The notes under the pieces: generated by a model
Told to the model about the DNA's origin: nothing
The model's input: only the letters and a program-made list of their open reading frames with translations
The model's database searches: none
Shown: in pieces, positions 8,901 through 13,500 of the stretch
Layout of the letters: the number at the start of each line of letters is the position of its first letter
Position numbering within the stretch: the stretch's first letter is position 1
Assembly: GCA_037447655.1 (NCBI GenBank)
Contig: JBBHKE010002769.1
Coordinates: forward strand, 64,001-77,500
Source of the DNA: Zygnema cylindricum
Taxonomy: Eukaryota; Streptophyta; Zygnematophyceae; Zygnematales; Zygnemataceae
Reading direction: 5' to 3'
DNA: 13,500 nt
Translations under genes and position numbers: made by a program

Positions 8901-11900
8901 TTCTAGTTGTTTCCCGTTTTTAGTTTTTAAAGTTACACCGTGAATCGTTTATAGTGTTAATGCTTTTTTATCCCCTTAAAATATATTTTCTCTGTGCGCA
9001 CTTGTCCGATTGAAAATCCGACAGTTTCGATGGAAAGACAAGGTCTCACCTTCCGATTGGTGGTCTCCAATCATAAATGGGACACGTGTTTTGGAGAAAA
9101 GATGTTTTAAGTGGCGAAAAAAATGTTAACACTAAAAGTGATACAAGGTGTAGTTTCGTTTCTTATCTCATTTTGATTACAAGTCGAGGTCTTGTCGTTT
9201 TCTATCTGCAGGCAGCCAAGCAGTTGGCAGTGGCCCACACTCGAACTTTGAAAATGACCGAAGACGCTCTCGCTGTCCGCTTTAGTCCTGATGGAAAATA
9301 TATCGCAGTTGCCCTATTGGATGCAACGATTAAGGTATACTCCTATCAAACACACTATTCATTTTCCCTATCCCTATCCCTATCCCTATCCCTTTTCCTG
9401 TCCCTGTCCCTGTCGCTGTCCCTATCCATTTAATTTTCTTTTTCGCTTTGTCTCCATTCCTCGCTCATCTCCTTCTCATTTTCCACCTTACCTTCTCTCT
9501 CCAGCGCTTTCTCCCTTGACCTCTCCCTACCTCTCCCATTATTCTCCAATTTGTGCCTGTTTTCTCTCTTCCTCTCCCCTTTTCTTTACCTCCACATTTG
9601 GTCTTGGTATTATTGACCGGCAGCTTCTATTCTATATACCCTCCTTATGTCTCCTCTCTCCCTTTCTTGTGCTTCACGTCTCTATCTCTCTACAAAGTCC
9701 CTCACAGTTCTTTTCTATTCTCTGTCTATCACCTTTTTCCCATCTCCTCTCTCTATCCTCCACTCTCCTGACCTTTTTCTTTTTACTCGTCCTACTACTC
9801 CTTACTTTCTAGACTCTACAGCACTCGAGCAACAATCACCTTCCCTCGTCTCTCATTGACCCGTCATACGTCAATTAGTGTTTACATCTGATATATCATA
9901 CAGTCACCTTGCCTCGTCTCTCGTTTTTGTCTTTCATTCTCCTGCCACACCTAAATTAGTGTTGACACGTGATACATCCCTGCAGGTTTTTTTCGCCGAC
10001 ACGCTTAAATTTTTTCTTTCGATGTATGGCCACAAACTTCCGGTTTTGTGTATCGACATTTCTTCTGACGGGGCTCTTCTGGCCAGTGGGTCTGCGGACA
10101 AGAATGTCAAACTGTGGGGATTGGACTTTGGAGATTGCCACAAGTCTCTTTTTGCCCATGCTGACAGGTAACATATGGGGCATGGGATTACCATAGTTCT
10201 GAAAACCTACAAAATGTAGCCATATTATGTGTTTAATTTTGAACTATATTTTGCATTTAGCCATAGTTTAAATTTGCGGAAACAGTTGGAAATGCAATAT
10301 GCGGTAACTTTGAGCTATACGTGTATCATACGGTTTGTTGGATAGAAGACGTGTATAGTATGGAATTGCCATGTATAGCGTCTCCAACTGTTCTGCAAAT
10401 TTGGACAAAGATTTTAATCTTCCCGGACCTCGTTTGAATTGAAAATGTAGAATATGGCCACATATTCCGCACTTGGTATATATATGCGGTACAGGCACTC
10501 TATGGTGCAGATATACATCATTTTCATCATTCATATTACACATACATACATACCTATACATAACATTATGTTCAAATGCCAAGTGTGCCTGCATGAAAAG
10601 ATAAAGTTATCGCTTTTGGTCAAGTCTCGTAGTAAATAATTGTAGTAAACTTGCACTTCAATTACTGTTGGAGAGGGTTGCCCCACGTTTTGAACGCATT
10701 CTTACGTTTTAGACATAGCATAAACTCTTTATACTTTATTCATACTATTGATACTCATATGCCATACGTGTTGTATGCATTCATACAAATAAGATACACT
10801 ATCATTATTGTGGATCATCATACAACGTACATCACACACATACACATGCATCAAGTATTTGCTATCATGCCCCATCCGCTTAATACCAATTTTTTCCAAA
10901 GTTTGTTTAATATTCTGTGAAGTTTTTCGATTTCTGCGATATTGTTCGATTGTCTCCCGATTTTTTTCAGAGTCACTGCAAGTTTTTTTGATTTTCTTAG
11001 TGATGTGCATTGAACTGGACTGATCGGTTTTTAATTTCATTATCGAGGCGGGTCTCAATCTTCATCTATACGGCGATTTTGTGATTAATCCTAATTTCTT
11101 AAAAGGGTTCAAAACGCTTGAAACTGCATATAAATTAGTTGTTAGTACCCCATAAATCCATTCCCACAAAAAAATAGGAACGCCAAAAAATTGAGCCATA
11201 ACGCTAAAAGCCCTCAAGAAGCCCTAAAAAGCCCTAAAAAACCCCAAGAACCCTAAAACCCTGAAAAATGTTCTAAAACCTTTAGGAAACCTAAAATCCC
11301 TAAAGAAGGCAAAAATGCCTGAAAAATCCTGGAAAGGTTCTGAAAAAATGACGCCATAGACAAAATTAGCAGAAAGGCATGTAGGACACGTGTAAAATAG
11401 AAGAACATTTAACATTTTTTTCACTAATGTTTAAAATATTTTAATATCGAAACTGAAAAAATTACTGTACAAAAGCTTGTCAAAATCATTTCTTTTCGAT
11501 ATGCATCACTAGATTTTTCTGCAAAATCTTTGTCCGATCTCCTGCAGATTTTGTTATATTTTCTGCAGATGTTGTTCAATTGTTTGATTGTTTGATTGTT
11601 TTTTTTTTTTTAAAGAAAAGAAATGTTTGCATTTCTAGGCTTTTGCTTACATTAAGCTATGGCTACTTTTTTTCTCTCTGGTTTTCAGTGTGATGCAGGT
11701 ACAATTTGTACCACGGACACACTATTTTTTTACGGTCGGAAAAGACCGTTTAGTAAAATATTGGGATGGAGACCATTTTGAACACCTCTTGACTTTAGAA
11801 GGCCATCATTCCGAGATTTGGGCCTTGGCACTTAGTGCAGGTGGAGATTTTCTAGTAACAGGAGGTCACGACAGGTCAATTAGGAGGTGGGAGAGAACAG

Positions 11901-12379
11901 ATGAGCCTTTCTTTGTGGAGGTAAGAAAACCTTTTTTTTAGGGTTAAGAAACAGAAGAGATTTTTCCACCACTTTTAATGTTCCCTTTTTTTTTCCTTTC
12001 GTCCTCTCTGATCCGAAATCTCTGTTAATCTGAGATCGACGCACATGCAGGATTTCAGAAAGCGAAATCAGATCAGACCTGGGAAAGATAGATCAGTGAG
12101 ATCAGAGGGAATCAGTTGTTAGGCGATGGAAGTTGATTGCCGGCGGATGATCCGTTGGCCGATTAAGGAGGAAAGAAAAGGATGAGAAGAGGACGGAATG
12201 ATGAATGAAGTATGCAGGAAGGGAGAGAAGGTCTAGAAACAATTTCGTCAGACCTCGAAATCGATACAGAGAAGGGAAGGAGAGATCGGCGGGAATTCGA
12301 GACCATATCAGCGACTGACGCCATTATCGAGGCTTTGGATTTGGCTGCGGACGAAACGGATAGACTGCGAGCTCACCAG
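2487..12379 (+). CDS. WDR3: WDR3/UTP12 (DIP2) homologue, 11 internal exons; both ends of the gene missing
   Basis: WD40-repeat protein of the small-subunit processome (the UTP-B/PWP2 group in yeast), needed for early cleavages of pre-rRNA in 18S rRNA maturation in the nucleolus; this role is known for the family. Seen here: joining 2487-2938, 3286-3469, 4773-4880, 5341-5475, 6343-6429, 7756-7914, 8308-8343, 9212-9334, 9986-10167, 11689-11920 and 12218-12379 gives 620 codons with no stop, every junction GT/AG and every phase compatible. Family landmarks appear in order: DLDTQHC, GHRSDVR, DSGYGLCSLFVP, DTLKFFLSMYGHKLPV, WGLDFGDCHKSLFAHADS, VGKDRLVKYWD, LEGHHSEIWALAL, HDRSIRRWERT and the AIIEALDLA helix. 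Relatives are about 900-950 residues, so roughly 190 N-terminal and 200 C-terminal residues are absent. No start codon, promoter or stop of the gene is visible. The family call is very secure; the individual edges rest on splice consensus and homology remembered, not searched. Confidence 0.96.
2939..3285 (+). other. intron 1
   Basis: 347 nt, phase 2, GTGAGA...CTCTAG. AT-rich, with T-runs near 3185-3205 and a tail of T-rich sequence before the acceptor. No other feature was seen. Confidence 0.85.
3286..3469 (+). CDS. WDR3: WDR3 exon B: basic/acidic linker
   Basis: The first base completes the arginine codon split with exon A. The exon then reads VRPGAEALKHAKRRKQRKKEK, a lysine/arginine-rich stretch that matches the basic linker found at this point in WDR3 proteins. 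A glycine- and glutamate-rich acidic segment follows, and the exon ends DEFSLLQ at donor GTGCGT. The basic run could help nucleolar retention or RNA contact (inference). A longer ATG-started frame through the same bases is a shadow. Confidence 0.93.
3520..3677 (+). repeat. 53-bp direct repeat pair
   Basis: 3520-3572 and 3625-3677 align without gaps at 43 of 53 positions. Both contain TTCTGATTTC and GTAAATCA. The 52-bp spacer holds AACCCTCTGAAACCCTAAA, a degenerate CCCTAAA-type sequence. Confidence 0.8.
4688..4770 (+). repeat. CT / poly-C microsatellite before exon C
   Basis: An almost pure pyrimidine stretch: (TC)n, then an interrupted run of C, then CT again up to the TATAG acceptor. It probably doubles as the polypyrimidine tract of intron 2 (inference). 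Confidence 0.9.
4773..4880 (+). CDS. WDR3: WDR3 exon C: first blade of second propeller
   Basis: 36 codons, phase 0 at both ends, reading VVRSQFKIRSFAFSEAPLKKG...ATMAVSLHNNSLE. The F-x-F-S/P and SLHNNSLE motifs are the WDR3 signature for the blade after the linker. Acceptor ATAG; the donor GTTTGT is the weakest in the gene, but the exon end is fixed by NNSLE continuing into VYEV of exon D. Confidence 0.95.
4881..5340 (+). other. intron 3
   Basis: 460 nt, phase 0, GTTTGT...AACAG. AT-rich with T-runs at 4918-4980. A 74-codon antisense open frame at 5000-5224 shows no recognisable domain. Confidence 0.85.
5341..5475 (+). CDS. WDR3: WDR3 exon D: GHRSDVR blade
   Basis: 45 codons, phase 0. It starts VYEVHGEDSEKT and carries LPGHRSDVRAVTLS, the most invariant stretch of the second propeller in WDR3/UTP12, then LLLSCSHNSVK. 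The blade is completed by IWNP of the next exon, so this intron splits a WD unit between the K and the I of KIW. Confidence 0.97.
5553..5654 (+). repeat. foldback repeat, family 2 copy 1
   Basis: Perfect 13-bp inverted arms, CCGTGCACACTTG at 5553-5565 and its complement at 5642-5654. Between them, GGAGACCACCAATCG (5580-5594) recurs exactly, in reverse complement, at 9054-9068 in intron 7. Confidence 0.8.
6190..6340 (+). repeat. purine block followed by pyrimidine block
   Basis: 6190-6255 is nearly all A/G (GAGAGAAG-type units) and 6264-6340 is largely C/T (TCTCTCCC units). Parts such as AGGGAGAGAG and CTCTCTCCCT are complementary, so the transcript could fold back close to the intron 4 acceptor. 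It is the only long GA tract on the sense strand of this gene. Confidence 0.8.
6343..6429 (+). CDS. WDR3: WDR3 exon E
   Basis: 29 codons, phase 0: IWNPHSGVCLRTVDSGYGLC then SLFVPSNRQ. The SGYGLCSLFVP motif is diagnostic of plant-type WDR3. The acceptor follows a run of T. The donor is CAG|GTGGGT, and this exon end with its donor reappears in mutated form 0.97 kb downstream. Confidence 0.97.
6482..6681 (+). mobile_element. MITE-like element, 200 bp, in intron 5
   Basis: The left end, CTACACTGCCTATAGCTACT, and the right end, ACACTAATAGCGGTGGGTG with ATGCAG, are inverted relatives of the family terminus; about 18 of 28 positions agree between the two ends. Non-coding interior. Confidence 0.55.
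7321..7343 (+). repeat. solo MITE-family terminus
   Basis: CACTAATAGCGATTCACGGT followed by GTT equals the consensus right end almost exactly. No clear left partner was found at the usual ~200 bp distance; a weak candidate is near 7193-7230. Confidence 0.5.
7378..7404 (+). repeat. copy of exon E 3' end and 5' splice site
   Basis: Aligns without gaps with 6412-6438 at 23 of 27 positions. It includes CGCCA and the whole intron start GTGGGTTTA. Read in the exon E frame it gives VTTYRQ against VPSNRQ. The exonic -1 G is changed to A, which would weaken it as a donor. Confidence 0.7.
7756..7914 (+). CDS. WDR3: WDR3 exon F
   Basis: 53 codons, phase 0: AVVGTKEGNLELFDVGGAQK, then AHEGAIWSM...DGSGFVTASADHSVK. 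These are two WD blades in the family order, continuing into FWEYE of exon G. Acceptor AACAG without a clear pyrimidine tract; donor GTAAAT. The start is fixed because RQ of exon E joins directly to AVVGTK, as RQVVIGTK does in animal WDR3. Confidence 0.96.
7915..8307 (+). other. intron 6
   Basis: 393 nt, phase 0, GTAAAT...TTGCAG. The first half is a CT-rich tract; the rest is AT-rich with nothing recognised. Confidence 0.88.
7922..8092 (+). repeat. interrupted CT tract in intron 6
   Basis: About 170 nt of TCTCCC/CTCTTTCTCT units, pyrimidine on the sense strand. Its complement reads as an artefactual glutamate/arginine/glycine-rich frame on the minus strand. Confidence 0.9.
8308..8343 (+). 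CDS. WDR3: WDR3 exon G, 36-nt exon
   Basis: Twelve codons, FWEYEAVANEET, between TTTTGCAG and GTGAGT. The FWEY/FWDF motif that closes the blade begun in exon F (SVK|FWE) demands it, and both splice sites are strong. It precedes the variable charged loop of the family. Confidence 0.93.
8643..8663 (+). repeat. palindrome of TIR inner ends
   Basis: ATTAGTGTTA and its exact reverse complement face each other around a single base. The arms match the inner end of the MITE-family termini, as if two element ends had been joined. A weak terminus-like stretch ends GGCTGTAG near 8788. Confidence 0.6.
8934..9152 (+). mobile_element. MITE-like element, 219 bp
   Basis: Terminal inverted repeats 8934-8960 and 9126-9152 match at 22 of 27 positions (TACACC at the outside, TAGTGTTAA inside). 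The interior has no coding capacity. It encloses 9054-9068, identical in complement to a block in intron 4, so one element may be nested in another. Confidence 0.65.
9212..9334 (+). CDS. WDR3: WDR3 exon H
   Basis: 41 codons, phase 0. AAKQLAVAHTRTLKMTEDAL then AVRFSPDGKYIAVALLDATIK. It corresponds to the family stretch ...RTL-K/Q-x-x-EDVL-x-V-x-x-SP-x-x-K-x-x-A-V-x-LLD-x-T-V/I-K. Acceptor CTGCAG, donor GTATAC. Reading on past 9334 gives only low-complexity serine/leucine from the intron repeat. Confidence 0.97.
9335..9985 (+). other. intron 8, pyrimidine-rich
   Basis: 651 nt, phase 0, GTATAC...CTGCAG. From 9359 to about 9850 it is dominated by C and T on the sense strand. Two TTAGTGTTxACA patches near 9882 and 9957 resemble ends of the MITE family. 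Confidence 0.88.
9359..9850 (+). repeat. long polypyrimidine tract with hexanucleotide core
   Basis: 9365-9427 is an array of TCCCTA units passing into TCCCTG units. The sequence beyond is degenerate CTCTCC/TTCTCT to about 9850. The open frames through it (serine/leucine/proline only) are repeat artefacts. Confidence 0.88.
9986..10167 (+). CDS. WDR3: WDR3 exon I
   Basis: 60 codons plus two bases. It encodes VFFADTLKFFLSMYGHKLPV, LCIDISSDGALLASGSADKN and VKLWGLDFGDCHKSLFAHAD, the best-conserved block of the whole family. It ends GACAG|GTAACA; the AG left over joins T of exon J to make the serine of HADS. Acceptor CTGCAG. Confidence 0.98.
10195..10475 (+). repeat. foldback (inverted repeat) element
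   Basis: 10270-10290 (AAATTTGCGG...AGTTGGA) is complementary to 10383-10402 with one gap and one mismatch. Outside this, TGTAGCCATATT near 10215 pairs with AATATGGCCACA near 10452. The arms imply a hairpin of about 280 bp in the intron. Confidence 0.65.
11200..11340 (+). repeat. degenerate CCCTAAA telomere-like repeat
   Basis: Several GCCCTAAAAA, ACCCTAAAAC and ATCCCTAAAG units, with variants such as CCCTCAAG and CCTGAAAAA. The core equals the C-strand of the TTTAGGG telomere repeat used by plants, many algae and apicomplexans. The units are irregularly spaced, so this is a decayed interstitial array or an unrelated A/C-rich repeat. Confidence 0.6.
11689..11920 (+). CDS. WDR3: WDR3 exon J: last two blades of second propeller
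   Basis: One base completing serine, then 77 codons. It begins VMQVQFVPRTHYFFTVGKDR, continues LVKYWDGDHFEHLLTLEGHH and ends with a GGHDRSIRRWERTDEPFFVE tail. The RxWERT/DR-x-EPFF motif marks the end of the propeller. Acceptor TTTTCAG, donor GAG|GTAAGA. The likely GTG at 11690 is an internal valine codon, not a start. Confidence 0.98.
11921..12217 (+). other. intron 10
   Basis: 297 nt, phase 0, GTAAGA...TATGCAG; the shortest complete intron. 12010-12115 has scattered GATCAG/GAATCAG units. A second ATGCAG|GA acceptor at 12050 would lead into a TAG at 12120, so it is not productive. Confidence 0.82.
12218..12379 (+). CDS. WDR3: WDR3 exon K: start of C-terminal UTP12 domain
   Basis: 54 codons, phase 0: EGREGLETISSDLEIDTEKG, RRDRREFETISATDAIIEAL, then DLAADETDRLRAHQ. 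The ISATDAIIEALDLA helix matches the family segment that follows the propellers (in relatives K-T-I/V-x-x-x-x-A-x-x-I-I/M-E/D-A-L-E-L). The linker before it is shorter than I recall from plant proteins. The start follows the in-frame TGA at 12206-12208 and uses TATGCAG. The donor is CCAG|GTAGGC. Confidence 0.93.
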
Positions 12380-12461
12380 GTAGGCGATGTACCAATCACT
12401 GCAATTAGTGGATTCCCTCTCTCTCATTTTCCTCTCTTTCTTTCTCTCTCTCTCTCTCTCC

Positions 12462-12494
<33 letters not shown>

Positions 12495-13140
12495 GCTCTC
12501 TCTCTTATGGATTTGGTATCGAGCTGGAGGATGATGTAGTGATATCCCATCCGCAGTTGTTAGTGTGGATTTTTGGTGATAGTTTTGTGGACAATTTGGA
12601 GGTCATGAGATGAGATGGGTGATCGCCCATTCAGGGTAGTTATTAGAGTGGAATTTGGAAAAGTAATGGAGGATAGTTTAGTGATGTCCCATTCGTCGTG
12701 ATTAGTGTGGGGCTAGAATTTATTTCGAGGATAATCTGGAGCTCAAAAGGGGAGTTTGGATAATAATTTGGGGTTCATTAGAGGGTGGTAGCCCCAATCA
12801 CCATATTTAGTGTGGATTTGGAATTTGTTACGAGAACAGTTTAACGATATGCCATGCATTGTAACTAGTGTGGACTTGTAATTCATTTGCTAGATAATTT
12901 AGCGATGTTCCATTCGCTGTAATTAGTGTGGGTCCAGAATCCATTCGGAGAATACCTTAGAGCTCGCCAGGTCAGTGCTGTCCCACCACCATAATTACTG
13001 TGGGTTCTATTTAATTTGGAAAAATTTAGAGCTCACCAGGTGAGTGGAACCTACCGTAATTTTGGAGGAAAATTTAGAGATGACCATGTTGGTAATGTGC
13101 CATCACTTAGTGTGGATATGGGACTAATATGGAGGACAAG
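12368..13140 (+). repeat. degenerate minisatellite including the exon K donor
   Basis: Units of about 57-80 bp recognised by a TTAGTGTGGA-like block (near 12401, 12560, 12642, 12701, 12807, 12864, 12922, 12993 and 13108), by GATGTCCCATTC-type sequence and by GAGGATAATTTAGAG. The subunit GAGCTCACCAGGT occurs at the exon K end (12369-12381), exactly again at 13029-13041, and with one change at 12960-12972. Confidence 0.8.
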
Positions 13141-13500
13141 TCAGTATTGGATGTTTATAAACGTGAACTGGAAAATTTTTATGTGAGTGAATTAAATTGC
13201 ACATTACAATGTGAAATCCGTGTATGTTTTTTCGGGTTAGAGCTACCGAAAGGCTCCTTTATTGTGGTAACAGTGTCCACGTGTTAAAGCCTTTTTGAGT
13301 GTTTTTTTGTTGAATGGTTTTCTTAATACAAAAGCATGAGTTATTATGGATCGCAACCTTTATGTGAGAATTAACCAGCCGTAAACTTCTGCGCAAAACC
13401 GGTGAAGGGTGTATTAACTTCCAAGTTTTGGAAGTACCTTTCATATGTCCTACACAACGTGTGGGGCCATACAACCATTCTTTGGTTCCGTTTTTGTGGT
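12380..13500 (+). other. intron 11 (5' part) or further flank
   Basis: Begins at the exon K donor. It holds a CT microsatellite and a degenerate minisatellite to about 13140. 13141-13500 is AT-rich and unassigned. The expected continuation of the UTP12 domain was not seen, so the acceptor probably lies beyond the window. Confidence 0.75.
12413..12505 (+). repeat. CT microsatellite in intron 11
   Basis: Mostly (CT)n with CCCTCTCTTT interruptions. It sits inside the first minisatellite unit, between ATTAGTGGATT and ATTTGGTATCGAGC, as if expanded or inserted there. Confidence 0.92.

Larger units (their letters stand above)
8344..9211 (+). other. intron 7, 0.87 kb
   Basis: GTGAGT...CTGCAG, phase 0. 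It contains a TIR-family palindrome (8643-8663), a MITE-like copy (8934-9152) and, within that copy, the block shared with intron 4. Confidence 0.87.
10168..11688 (+). other. intron 9, 1.52 kb
   Basis: The longest complete intron, phase 2, GTAACA...TTTCAG. It carries a large foldback (10195-10475), AT-rich sequence with CATA-type repeats (10480-10860), a degenerate telomere-like block (11200-11340) and a TGTTTGAT/poly-T stretch (11575-11612). No coding signature. Confidence 0.87.

Noticed and set aside
9291-9859. Several plus-strand frames rich in Ser, Leu, Pro and Phe, looking like membrane segments
   Set aside because: They are translations of the polypyrimidine tract in intron 8; all three frames stay open for the same reason.
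10268-11058. Minus- and plus-strand frames of 60-110 codons in intron 9
   Set aside because: They lie in the foldback and CATA-rich sequence, lack motifs and overlap on both strands.
12050-12122. Alternative exon K start after ATGCAG at 12050
   Set aside because: The phase-0 reading reaches TAG at 12120 after 23 codons and shows no family likeness.
12308-12550. Minus-strand Glu/Arg repeat frame
   Set aside because: Complement of the (CT)n microsatellite and exon K.
13141-13500. Possible next WDR3 exon or another gene (minus-strand frame 13259-13474)
   Set aside because: I found no peptide like the expected continuation of the UTP12 domain, and the minus-strand frame has no recognisable family.
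1-13500. Bacterial features, CRISPR, tRNA or rRNA genes
   Set aside because: The spliced gene shows a eukaryotic nuclear locus; no regular spacer array, cloverleaf with A/B boxes or rRNA core sequence was seen.

Overview
The window comes from an intron-rich eukaryotic nuclear genome. It is AT-rich, full of simple repeats, and holds one recognisable gene on the + strand. That gene is a WDR3 / UTP12 (yeast DIP2) homologue, a WD40 protein of the small-subunit processome in the nucleolus. It is recovered as 11 exons between 2487 and 12379, all bounded by GT...AG introns. Spliced, they give one continuous frame of 620 codons that follows the family order from the N-terminal propeller through the second propeller into the start of the C-terminal helical domain. 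From memory, the protein looks closest to plant and algal versions, but I cannot place the organism; an alga or other protist is as likely as a plant.

Layout. 1-2486 has no recognisable exon. It is intron or intergenic DNA with a (CATTG)n tract and several copies of a short terminal-inverted-repeat element, so the first WD repeats of the protein (roughly 190 residues in relatives) must lie upstream of the window or in exons I could not see. 2487-12379 holds the 11 exons (36 to 452 nt), separated by introns of about 300 to 1520 nt. Exon is the minority of the locus. 12380-13500 is intron or beyond. It begins with a CT microsatellite and a degenerate minisatellite, and the remaining C-terminal exons (about 200 residues in relatives) were not found.

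The introns hold most of the unusual sequence. A family of ~190-220 bp MITE-like elements shares an inverted terminus beginning CTACAC. A second foldback family carries a 15-bp block shared between two introns. Large CT tracts lie on the sense strand of introns 3, 6, 8 and 11, and a GA/CT foldback lies in intron 4. Degenerate CCCTAAA telomere-like sequence occurs in introns 2 and 9. Two introns contain copies of their own upstream exon end plus 5' splice site: a 27-bp copy in intron 5, and a whole tandem minisatellite in intron 11 that reproduces a strong GTGAGT donor. I consider these duplicated splice donors, together with a possible relic of the WDR3 linker in intron 5, the observations most worth checking.

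No rRNA, tRNA, CRISPR array, operon or second protein gene could be supported. The other open frames in introns and flanks show no family signature.
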